From: Pelovirga terrestris
Lineage (GTDB): Bacteria; Desulfobacterota; Desulfuromonadia; Desulfuromonadales; Geopsychrobacteraceae
NCBI RefSeq assembly: GCF_014773365.1
Contig: NZ_JACWUN010000004.1
Span: 157,935-221,934, forward strand
DNA: 64,000 bases
Direction of reading: 5' to 3'
In this document: positions 16,706 to 24,267 of the stretch, piece by piece
How positions within the stretch are numbered: the stretch's first letter is position 1
Layout of the letters: each line of letters starts with the position of its first letter
Made by a program: the position numbers and the translations under genes
The notes under the pieces: generated by a model
The model's database searches: none
What the model was told of the DNA's origin: nothing
The model's input: the letters and a program-made list of their open reading frames with translations, nothing else

Positions 16706-17890
16706 ATGCGATTTTTGCGAGTCAAATTGCTGCCACTTGTTGCATTGCTGCTGTTTGCCGCGGGTTGCGCGACAACAGCACCGACAGCGGCGGTAACGCC
16801 GTCGGCGCAGGGGCACACCCAACTGGTGGAGCAGGATCCCACAATTGCCATCACCACCAGTGAGGTTAAGGCCCTGTTCAATGAAGTATACGGCGATGCA
16901 CCGCTAATCCAGGAAACCCTGGACAAGAACGACAAGTTTGTACTGGTGGATACCCGTCCAATCACCCGTTTCTCGGCTGATACGGTTCCGGGCTCCATCC
17001 ATATTCCGACTCCGAAGTTTGAGAGTGACATTCCCAAGTTGTCCAGGGATAAGGCCATTATCTTCTATTGTGGAGGATTGGCCTGACCTTTCACCTCTCA
17101 AGCGGCGGTCGTCGCTCAAAAAAATGGTTTAACCAACATCAAAGCCTGGTACGAAGGTGAGCCTGGCTGGACGGCAGCAGGAAATTACACCATTATCCAA
17201 ACTGGTCCGGTAAAAGCGCTGGTCGATGACAGCACCAAGGGTGGATTTGCTCTGATCGATTCACGTCCTCATCTGGTCAGCCAGAAAGAGCATATCCCCG
17301 GTTCCATCTCTATCCCCTGGGTTCTGTGGGAGCAGAAAAAAGGCCTGTTGCCGGCGGATAAAGATACCCTGTTGATCTTCTACTGCGGCGGTCATCACTG
17401 TGACTTGAGTCATAAGAGTGCCAATGCCGCATTGGCTATGGGCTATAAAAAAGTTCGTGTTTACGCCGAAGGTATCCCGGCCTGGAAAAAAGCCGGCCAT
17501 GGTACCTGGGGTAATGATGCCAGCGGCATCGTCGAAGCACCTAAAGGCCCCTCCCCCACCATTAGTGCAGAAGATCTGCTCAAAGGCATCGCCGACGGCA
17601 GCCTGTTCATCGTCGATGTGCGCAGCGAGCGTGAGTTCAATGCCGGTCATATACCCGGTGCCGTGCTGATTCCCGATGGCGAATTCTATAACAACATGGA
17701 AGGCGTGCTCAAGCAGCTGCCGACCGATAAGAAGGTTGTTTTTGTTTGTGCAACCGGTGCCCGTTCCGGTGGTGCTTTCTTCGCATTGCAGGAAGAGATC
17801 GAAGATGGCAACTACAAAAACGAAAAAGGTGTTGTCTATCTGCCTTACAACGTGGATTGCAAGGCCGACGGAACCTTTGAAATCAAATAA
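16706..17890 (+). CDS. Three-domain rhodanese lipoprotein with selenocysteine (TGA read through)
   Basis: One frame of 395 codons interrupted only by TGA at 17084-17086 (codon 127). A lipobox (LFAAGC, C21) predicts an exported lipoprotein. Three rhodanese-like domains follow, at roughly residues 60-155, 170-265 and 285-390. Domain 1 reads YCGGLA-U and domain 2 reads YCGGHHC at the same place, so the TGA aligns with a cysteine in the sister domain. Domain 3 has the classical CATGAR loop. A hairpin with a GGTC loop starts 15 bases after the TGA, like bacterial SECIS elements. A frame-preserving nonsense mutation is the alternative but fits poorly. AAAGGAG precedes the ATG. As the last gene of the operon it may deliver sulfane sulfur to the molybdoenzyme. 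Confidence 0.85.
17101..17116 (+). promoter_or_regulatory. SECIS-like hairpin
   Basis: AGCGGC (17101-17106), loop GGTC (17107-17110) and GTCGCT (17111-17116) form a six-pair stem including one G-T wobble. It starts 15 bases after the TGA at 17084. The GGUC apical loop is the feature SelB recognises in the E. coli fdhF element. Distance and loop both fit a bacterial SECIS inside the coding sequence. Confidence 0.7.
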
Positions 17891-17921
17891 ATAGAGCCGT
17901 ATTCAGATAGTGAACAATGAT

Positions 17922-17956
17922 AAAAAGGCAGCTCCCTCTTGTGGGCTGCCTTTTTT
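17922..17956 (+). terminator. Rho-independent terminator after the Sec-rhodanese gene
   Basis: AAAAAGGCAGCTCCC pairs with GGGCTGCCTTTTT around a six-base loop, with one bulged T, followed by a T-run. It ends the molybdoenzyme operon. Confidence 0.85.
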
Positions 17957-17975
17957 AATGGCAATAGGAGAATCA

Positions 17976-18038
17976 ATGAAGCAAGAGTTTCTATTGCAGT
18001 TGCATAAGGTTGTGACGACCGTTATAGTCGCACCATGA
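17976..18038 (+). CDS. Possible 20-residue leader peptide overlapping the ABC gene start
   Basis: ATG at 17976 follows AGGAG by five bases and opens a 20-codon frame (MKQEFLLQLHKVVTTVIVAP). Its TGA overlaps the ATG of the ABC ATPase at 18035 (ATGA). The ABC gene has no Shine-Dalgarno of its own, so translation of this peptide could deliver ribosomes to it. Against it, a sigma70-like promoter (TTGCAT 18000, TATAGT 18023) would start transcription at the ABC start codon itself and bypass the peptide. Confidence 0.35.
   Translation: MKQEFLLQLHKVVTTVIVAP
18000..18028 (+). promoter_or_regulatory. Putative promoter giving a leaderless ABC transporter mRNA
   Basis: TTGCAT (18000-18005), a 17-base spacer and TATAGT (18023-18028), then six bases to the ATG at 18035. 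No ribosome binding site lies between, so the predicted transcript would begin at the start codon. Confidence 0.4.
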
Positions 18039-18967
18039 ATGCACTCGAAATAACAGATCTATATAAAGAGTTCGCCGGCGTGCCTGCGGTCAAGGGGTTA
18101 AGTTTTGCCATCCCTGAGGGGGAAATCTTCGGTCTGCTTGGTCCCAACGGTGCCGGTAAGAGTACGACCATCAATATGGTTGCCGGTGTGGTCAAGATCG
18201 GTCAGGGGCAGGTGCAGGCTTTTGGCTATGACAACCAGAAAGACTATCGCCATACCCGGCGCTTGCTCGGGGTTGTTCATCAGGAAATTGTCATCGATAA
18301 CTTTTTCACCATTGAGCAGGCGCTTGAAATTCACTCAGGTTACTACGGGGTCAAGGATGATCCGGCCTGGCGTAATCTGCTCATTGATCGACTGGGCTTG
18401 CGGCCTCATCTGGGCAAGATCATGATCAAGCTCTCCGGTGGCATGAAGCGGCGTTTTATGATTGCCAAAGCATTGATCCATCGTCCGCGTTTGCTCATAT
18501 TGGATGAGCCGACCGCCGGGGTCGATGTTGAGCTGCGTCATGGTTTATGGGATTTTGTCAGAGAGATGAATAAAAAGGGTACGACGATTTTGCTGACCAC
18601 CCATTATCTTGAAGAAGCTGAACAGATGTGTGATCGGATCGGTATCATGCATCATGGGGAAATGATCGCCCTTGAGCCGACCCATGATCTGGTACGCAAG
18701 CTCTCTAATCGACGCCTCAAGTTATGGCTTGAAGAGCCGCTGGCTGGCCTACCGCCAGGGTTGGAAGAGTATGCCCCTAGCGTTGAACATGGTGGGACAG
18801 TGCTGGTGCTGAACCTCCCTGTCGGGGGCAGTGCCGGCATTATGCTTAAACACTTGTGCCGGTCAGGGCTGAATATCCGCGATTTTGAAACCGATCAGAG
18901 CGGACTGGAAGAGGTTTTTATTCAATTAACCGGCATGGGCGGAGGCAAAAATGGTACCACAGCCTGA
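18035..18967 (+). CDS. ABC transporter ATP-binding protein (ABC-2 exporter type)
   Basis: A 310-residue ATPase with Walker A (GPNGAGKST, about residues 36-44), signature LSGGMKRR, Walker B (LLILDEPTAGVD) and the switch histidine (LLTTHYLEEAEQ). The C-terminal extension after about residue 220 is typical of CcmA/DrrA-type export ATPases. It overlaps the permease gene by 17 bases, so the two form one exporter. Substrate is unknown. Confidence 0.85.
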   Translation: MNALEITDLYKEFAGVPAVKGLSFAIPEGEIFGLLGPNGAGKSTTINMVAGVVKIGQGQVQAFGYDNQKDYRHTRRLLGVVHQEIVIDNFFTIEQALEIHSGYYGVKDDPAWRNLLIDRLGLRPHLGKIMIKLSGGMKRRFMIAKALIHRPRLLILDEPTAGVDVELRHGLWDFVREMNKKGTTILLTTHYLEEAEQMCDRIGIMHHGEMIALEPTHDLVRKLSNRRLKLWLEEPLAGLPPGLEEYAPSVEHGGTVLVLNLPVGGSAGIMLKHLCRSGLNIRDFETDQSGLEEVFIQLTGMGGGKNGTTA

Positions 18968-19739
18968 TAATCGTTTTTATGCCTGGCTGCCCTTCGTCAC
19001 CCTGCTGCGTAAAGAAATTCTACGTTTTCGGCGGGTTTCGACCCAGACCCTGTTGGCGCCAATTGTTACCGCTTCCTTGTATTTGTTTGTCTTCGGCGCC
19101 ACCCTGGGTAATCGCTTAACGGTGCTGGAGGGGTTCAGCTATGCCCAATTTGTTATTCCGGGTCTGATTATCATGGGGGTGATTAACAACTCCTTTGCCA
19201 ATACCTCTTCATCCCTGTTTATGTCGCGCTATCTTGGCGGGATTGTCGATCTGCTGGTAACACCGGTCACGCCACCGCAATTCATCATGGCTTATACCCT
19301 GGCGGCGATGCTGCGCGGCCTGTTGGTTGGCTCGGTGGTGTTGCTGATCTCCTTTTTGTTCGCCACCCTGCCGTGGGAATACCCATTACTGGCAGCCCTG
19401 ATGGCGATGATCGCCAGTTTTCTGTTTGCCCAGTTTGGCCTGATCGCGGCAATCTATGCCCATAATTTTGATACTCTGTCGGTCTACACCAATTTCATGA
19501 TTCTGCCCCTGATCTATCTGGGGGGGGTGTTTTATCCTATTTCCATTCTGCCGGCCCCTTGGTCTTCGCTCTCCTATTTAAATCCTCTGTTTTATCTGAT
19601 TGATGGTTTTCGACATGCGATCATTGGAGTCGGTGACACCAGCTTTGCCATTGCTTTTGGTGTCAGTGCGACGATAGCTGCCATCCTTTTTGCCTGGGCC
19701 GCGTGGTTGATCGGTAAGGGCTATCGACTGCGTTCATAA
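18951..19739 (+). CDS. ABC-2 type permease
   Basis: A 262-residue membrane protein with six hydrophobic helices and the ABC-2 permease pattern (PLIYLGGVFYPISILP followed by LNPLFYLIDGFRHAIIG). It overlaps the upstream ATPase gene, with which it should form a homodimeric exporter of the DrrB/NodJ type. The substrate cannot be told. Confidence 0.85.
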   Translation: MVPQPDNRFYAWLPFVTLLRKEILRFRRVSTQTLLAPIVTASLYLFVFGATLGNRLTVLEGFSYAQFVIPGLIIMGVINNSFANTSSSLFMSRYLGGIVDLLVTPVTPPQFIMAYTLAAMLRGLLVGSVVLLISFLFATLPWEYPLLAALMAMIASFLFAQFGLIAAIYAHNFDTLSVYTNFMILPLIYLGGVFYPISILPAPWSSLSYLNPLFYLIDGFRHAIIGVGDTSFAIAFGVSATIAAILFAWAAWLIGKGYRLRS

Positions 19740-19809
19740 TCCTGTCAGGTTTGATTCCAGTGCCGCGCTACAGCAAAAATCAAATGTACTAAAAACAAGG
19801 AAATAGCTG

Positions 19810-20709
19810 ATGAAGGAAGCGAGTGAGCCCATGGCACCGTCGCAAGATATCCTGTGGCGGGTTGTCAGTGCGGATAAGTGTTTTCGCGGATTGGTAGCGG
19901 TCACCACGCAGACGGTGCGTGAAATCTGTGCCAAACAGCAGACCGATCTGACCGCCACGGTTGCCTTGGGGCGCCTGATCGCCGGTGGTGCGCTGATGGC
20001 GGGACTATTGAAGGGGCGTCAACGCTTGTCCCTGGCGGTTGAAGGTAATGGCCCGATTGGACGAATGGCGGTTGAAGCTGATGCCCAGGGGCGTTTGCGT
20101 GGCACCATCCGCAATCCACTGCCTGGTTTGCCCCCTCGCGCCGACAAATTTGATGTGGCGGGTGCCATAGGCCGGGCCGGTTTTTTGACGGTAATTAAAG
20201 ATCTGGGGCTGAAAAAACCCTATCAAAGCATGGTGCAATTACAGACCAGCGAGATTGGCGAGGATCTGGCTTGGTACCTGAGCAGTTCGGAGCAGGTTCC
20301 GTCCAGCCTGGGCCTTGGGGTTGAATTTAACAGCACTGGTGCGGTTGCCGCCGCCGGGGGTTTTCTGATTCAAACCCTGCCGCCGGAGCTGCCGGAAAAA
20401 ATTGATACACTGGTTGGTCGCATTACAGATTTGCCGCCGCTCACCAGTATGCTGCGGGATAAAATGCACCCGAAAGAGATTCTGGCACGAATCTTCGGAG
20501 ACGACAGCTTCGCTATCAGTGAAACGATTCCTTTGAGTTTTTTCTGCCCCTGCAGTCGCGAGCAGACAGAGCAGATGCTTATTGGCCTTGGCCCGGAGGA
20601 ATTATTGAGTACGGCACAACAGCAATCAACAACCTGTGTTCGTTGTGAATACTGTTGTGCAGAATATCTGTTTAGCGCAGCTGATCTGAAAAGAATGGGG
20701 GAGCAATAA
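19810..20709 (+). CDS. hslO: Redox-regulated chaperone Hsp33
   Basis: A 299-residue protein matching Hsp33. It has the N-terminal substrate-binding domain, with GRLIAGGALMAGLLKG near residue 60, and a C-terminal zinc site. The zinc motif reads CPC (about residues 239-241) and later CEYC. Oxidation of these cysteines releases zinc and activates holdase function. The ATG at 19810 follows AAGGAA; another ATG seven codons later is less well placed. No clear terminator follows. Confidence 0.9.
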   Translation: MKEASEPMAPSQDILWRVVSADKCFRGLVAVTTQTVREICAKQQTDLTATVALGRLIAGGALMAGLLKGRQRLSLAVEGNGPIGRMAVEADAQGRLRGTIRNPLPGLPPRADKFDVAGAIGRAGFLTVIKDLGLKKPYQSMVQLQTSEIGEDLAWYLSSSEQVPSSLGLGVEFNSTGAVAAAGGFLIQTLPPELPEKIDTLVGRITDLPPLTSMLRDKMHPKEILARIFGDDSFAISETIPLSFFCPCSREQTEQMLIGLGPEELLSTAQQQSTTCVRCEYCCAEYLFSAADLKRMGEQ

Positions 20710-20947
20710 CCAGAGCAAATTCTGACCAAATCGCTTGTCCGGGCAACAATAAAACATGATTAAATGTGTCGAGAAATGAAAGTTGTTGAGGAGACGCCGA
20801 AATCTGTTCGCTTTAAAACTTATGGATTCCAAGACACCGGCAAGCGACCAGCCATGAGAGTCGTTGTAAAACACCATAATTTTTGTTAAAAAGCAAAAAC
20901 TATTGTAATTTCAAGATAAAAAAAGCGGCACAGGTCAGACCAATTGC

Positions 20948-20963
20948 ATACAGTATACTGTAT
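20948..20963. promoter_or_regulatory. 16-bp perfect palindrome upstream of nuo
   Basis: ATACAGTATACTGTAT reads the same on both strands and ends seven bases before the TTGACA hexamer of the putative nuo promoter. Its place fits an operator, but no regulator is identified. Confidence 0.45.
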
Positions 20964-20970
20964 TTTTTGC

Positions 20971-20999
20971 TTGACAGGGCCGCATCAACTGTCTTAATT
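20971..20999 (+). promoter_or_regulatory. Putative sigma70 promoter of the nuo operon
   Basis: A perfect TTGACA (20971-20976), a 17-base spacer and a weak TTAATT (20994-20999), about 80 bases before nuoA. The 372-base gap 20710-21081 otherwise shows no gene. Confidence 0.4.
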
Positions 21000-21081
21000 T
21001 TCGTCACACTGTGGCGTTAAAACGTGTTTTGACGAAAAACACAACACGTCTTCAATGTCTTCTGAGGAAGGAGCGTTTCCT

Positions 21082-21438
21082 ATGTTGGATCTTTATTTGC
21101 CGATAATTGTTGTCATCGGCATCGCGTTCGCTTTTGCCATCGGTTCGGTTGTCTTTTCGCGACTCGTTGGCGTTAAGCGCTACAGCGAACTGAAAATGTC
21201 TCCGTATGAGTGTGGTGTTCCGCCGATCGGCAATGCCAATGAGCGCTTTTCCGTCAAGTTCTATCTGGTTGCCGTAGCGTTCATCGTTTTTGACGTTGAG
21301 GTCGCCTTTCTCTACCCCTGGGCCATTATGTTCAAGCAACTGGGCTGGTATGGTGCCATCACTATGGGGATTTTCATTTTCGTGCTGGTTATCGGTTTTA
21401 TCTATGACTGGAAAAAAGGAGCTCTGGAATGGGAGTAG
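21082..21438 (+). CDS. nuoA: NADH-quinone oxidoreductase subunit A
   Basis: A 118-residue membrane subunit with three transmembrane helices and the NuoA/ND3 loop motif [11 protein letters not shown] (about residues 43-53). The ATG at 21082 was chosen because GAGGAAGGAG lies nine bases upstream; an earlier in-frame ATG at 21055 would add residues that do not fit the family. First gene of a complete, uninterrupted nuoA-N operon, and it overlaps nuoB. Confidence 0.95.
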   Translation: MLDLYLPIIVVIGIAFAFAIGSVVFSRLVGVKRYSELKMSPYECGVPPIGNANERFSVKFYLVAVAFIVFDVEVAFLYPWAIMFKQLGWYGAITMGIFIFVLVIGFIYDWKKGALEWE

Positions 21439-21941
21439 GGCAGCCCACAACATTAGGTAGCGGCTTCATCACAACGAGCCTTGACAAACTGGTTAACTGG
21501 TCACGTGCAAGTTCCATGTGGCCCATGACCTTCGGTCTTGCCTGTTGCGCCATAGAGATGATGGCCACCGGTGCCGCGCGTTTTGACCTTGACCGCATGG
21601 GTATCCTGTTTCGTGCTTCGCCACGTCAGGCCGATGTGTTGATTGTCGCAGGCACCGTGACCAAGAAAATGCTCCCGGTCATCAAGACGGTTTATGAGCA
21701 GATGCCTGAACCACGCTACGTTATTGCTATGGGGGCCTGTGCATCGTCCGGTGGTATTTTCGATACTTACAGCACGGTTCAGGGGATCGACGAGCATATC
21801 CCGGTTGATGTTTACATCCCCGGGTGTCCGCCCCGCCCCGAGGGATTGCTCTATGGGTTGATGAAACTGCAGGAAAAAATCCGCGCGGAGCGTAATACCT
21901 TCGGTGCGGCTATCGGCATTGGTGAAGTAATTCGCAGTTAG
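21429..21941 (+). CDS. nuoB: NADH-quinone oxidoreductase subunit B
   Basis: A 170-residue peripheral-arm subunit carrying cluster N2, the last FeS centre before quinone. Visible are the adjacent cysteines in [11 protein letters not shown] (about residues 37-38), GACASSGG and [11 protein letters not shown]. It overlaps nuoA by ten bases. Confidence 0.95.
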   Translation: MGVGQPTTLGSGFITTSLDKLVNWSRASSMWPMTFGLACCAIEMMATGAARFDLDRMGILFRASPRQADVLIVAGTVTKKMLPVIKTVYEQMPEPRYVIAMGACASSGGIFDTYSTVQGIDEHIPVDVYIPGCPPRPEGLLYGLMKLQEKIRAERNTFGAAIGIGEVIRS

Positions 21942-21977
21942 GCTTGACGGCCGACTGTTCATGATAGGAATAAATCG

Positions 21978-22460
21978 ATGAGCGATCTAGCAATTGTAGA
22001 AAAACTCAAGGCGAAATTTTCTTCCGAAATCCTTGATGTCGTTGAGTTTCGCGGAGAAACGACGGTTACCGTCAACAAGGAAAACATTGTCGATATCTGC
22101 ACCTTTATGCGAGATAGCGGCGGCTACAACCTTCTTTGTGATCTGTGCAGCGTTGACTATCTTGGTCAGGCTCCTCGTTATATGGTCGTTTACAACCTCT
22201 ATAACATTACCACCAAGGAACGTATTCGCCTCAAGGCACCGGTTGAAGAGCAGGACGCACAGATTGCTACGGTGAGTACTGTCTGGGGTACCGCCAACTG
22301 GATGGAGCGGGAATGCTGGGATCTGATGGGGATCACTTTTGTTGGTCACCCTGACCCGCGCCGGATTCTGATGCCTGCAGACTGGGTCGGTCATCCGCTG
22401 CGTAAGGATTATCCTGTTCAGGGTCCGGATCGTGAACCCTATCAGGGACGGCTTTCTTAA
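21978..22460 (+). CDS. nuoC: NADH-quinone oxidoreductase subunit C
   Basis: A 160-residue connecting subunit of the complex I hydrophilic arm, with the 30-kDa subunit signature ERECWDLMGITFVGHPDPRR and the ending HPLRKDYPVQG. It is separate from nuoD, unlike the fused NuoCD of E. coli. Confidence 0.95.
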   Translation: MSDLAIVEKLKAKFSSEILDVVEFRGETTVTVNKENIVDICTFMRDSGGYNLLCDLCSVDYLGQAPRYMVVYNLYNITTKERIRLKAPVEEQDAQIATVSTVWGTANWMERECWDLMGITFVGHPDPRRILMPADWVGHPLRKDYPVQGPDREPYQGRLS

Positions 22461-22502
22461 TCTGCAGGTGACAGGCATAACCACAACTGGGCGAGGCATA
22501 CA

Positions 22503-23687
22503 ATGGCAGTGAAAAGCAACGAACTAATGACCATCAATATGGGACCTCAGCACCCGTCAACCCACGGGGTGTTGCAGTTGATTCTGGAACTTGATGGTGA
22601 AATTGTCCGCAAGGCAACTCCGCACATCGGTTATCTGCACCGCGGTGTTGAGAAGCTCTCCGAGCATCGCACCTACCACCAGGTTATTCCGTTGACCGAC
22701 CGGCTCGATTATCTGGCCCCCATGAGCAACAATCTGGGCTATGTCCTGGCGGTTGAGAAGTTGCTTGGCATCACGGATCAGATTCCTGAGCGGGCCAAGG
22801 TTGTCAGGGTATTGCTGACCGAGTTGACACGGCTTAAAAGCCACCTGGTCTGGCTGGCGACCCACGCCCTGGATATTGGTGCGATGACCGTCTTCCTCTA
22901 CTGCTTTCGTGAGCGCGAGGTGATTACCGACCTGTACGAAAAGATTTCCGGCGCCCGGATGACCTCTAACTACTTCCGGGTAGGAGGTCTCTCTGCTGAC
23001 CTTCCCGCCGGTGTTGAGCAGGAAATGCGTGAGTATGCGGAAGGGATGCCTGCTCATATTGATGAATATGAAGGGCTGCTCACCGGCAACCGGATCTGGC
23101 AGAAGCGAACTATCGGCGTCGGCACCATCACCGCCGAGGCAGCCATCGATATCGGGATTACCGGGCCGGGCCTGCGCGCTTCCGGCGTTGACTGGGATCT
23201 GCGTCGTGATAACCCTTACAGTGGCTATGAAGACTATCAATTTGAGGTTCCCGTTCGTCAGGAAGGAGATACCTTCGCCCGTTACAAGGTGCGCCTCGAT
23301 GAGATGCGTCAATCCAGTCTGATCATTCTCCAGGCCCTAGATAAGCTCAAGCCGGGCCCAATCCTGGCCGATTGTCCGAAAGTTGTGCTGCCGCCAAAGC
23401 AGGATGTGGTGAATACCATCGAAGGTTTGATTCATCACTTCAAAATCATCACTGAAGGGTTCAAGCCGGAAGCTGGGGAGGTTTATCAGGGGATCGAAGC
23501 GCCGAAGGGCGAGCTGGGCTTCTACCTGGTATCTGATGGCAGTGCCCATCCTTATCGCATGAAGGTGCGACCACCGTCCTTTATCAATCTTCAGGGATTG
23601 CCTCAAATGGTGGAGGGCCGCCTGCTGGCGGATGTTATTGCCGTTATTGGAACCCTTGACATCGTTCTTGGTGAAATCGACCGTTAA
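22503..23687 (+). CDS. nuoD: NADH-quinone oxidoreductase subunit D
   Basis: A 394-residue 49-kDa-type subunit that forms the quinone pocket with NuoB. It shows the N-terminal GPQHPSTHGVLQL motif and HIGYLHRGVEKL, and the C-terminal DIVLGEIDR. Length is normal for the unfused form. Confidence 0.95.
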   Translation: MAVKSNELMTINMGPQHPSTHGVLQLILELDGEIVRKATPHIGYLHRGVEKLSEHRTYHQVIPLTDRLDYLAPMSNNLGYVLAVEKLLGITDQIPERAKVVRVLLTELTRLKSHLVWLATHALDIGAMTVFLYCFREREVITDLYEKISGARMTSNYFRVGGLSADLPAGVEQEMREYAEGMPAHIDEYEGLLTGNRIWQKRTIGVGTITAEAAIDIGITGPGLRASGVDWDLRRDNPYSGYEDYQFEVPVRQEGDTFARYKVRLDEMRQSSLIILQALDKLKPGPILADCPKVVLPPKQDVVNTIEGLIHHFKIITEGFKPEAGEVYQGIEAPKGELGFYLVSDGSAHPYRMKVRPPSFINLQGLPQMVEGRLLADVIAVIGTLDIVLGEIDR

Positions 23688-23714
23688 TCTACCCGCTTGT
23701 ACTATGAGGATGCT

Positions 23715-24227
23715 ATGACAGAAAACGTGCAGCAAGCTGAGGAACAGGTCGAAGAACTGGAAGAAATTGATCTGACCGCAGCAAATGAGGTGATCGACAA
23801 GTATATCGATATTCATGGCAATCTGATGCCGGTCTTGCAGGGGATCCAGGAAGCTTATGGTTATATCCCGGAAGCAACGGTTCATCTGGCTGCCGAGAGG
23901 CTCAATGTCTATGCCAGTCAGATCTACGGAGTATTGACCTTTTATGCCCAGTTTCATCTCAAGCCGCGGGGTAAGTACATTATTCGTGTCTGCATGGGGA
24001 CTGCCTGCCACGTTAAGGGGGCCGGTCGTATCGGCGACGCGATTGTTGAGAGGCTGGGAATCAGTCACGCGGAAACCACTGAGGATCTGAAATTTACAGC
24101 GGAGTATGTCGCCTGTATCGGCGCTTGTGGAATGGCCCCCGTCATTATGGTCAATGATGCGACCTACGGAAGCATTACTGTCCAGAAAACTGCCGAAGTT
24201 ATTGAAAAATACAAGGCAATGGACTGA
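23715..24227 (+). CDS. nuoE: NADH-quinone oxidoreductase subunit E
   Basis: About 170 residues from the ATG at 23715 (GAGG upstream); a TTG at 23697 is possible. It has the thioredoxin-like 2Fe-2S fold with ligands in CMGTACHVKGAG and CIGACGMAP (cluster N1a). It pairs with NuoF in the NADH-oxidising module. Confidence 0.93.
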   Translation: MTENVQQAEEQVEELEEIDLTAANEVIDKYIDIHGNLMPVLQGIQEAYGYIPEATVHLAAERLNVYASQIYGVLTFYAQFHLKPRGKYIIRVCMGTACHVKGAGRIGDAIVERLGISHAETTEDLKFTAEYVACIGACGMAPVIMVNDATYGSITVQKTAEVIEKYKAMD

Positions 24228-24267
24228 CTCAAAAAAGACACCGCTTTTGGTATCGAGGAAAGATTCT

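Noticed and set aside
16706..17086. Separate 126-residue rhodanese gene followed by an independent gene at 17348
   Set aside because: Both stretches are in one frame, separated only by TGA, and the bases between continue a rhodanese-like protein. A single selenoprotein explains everything better.
24106..24267. Extended N-terminus of nuoF
   Set aside because: It overlaps nuoE in another frame. The ATG at 24268 has a good ribosome binding site and matches the family start.
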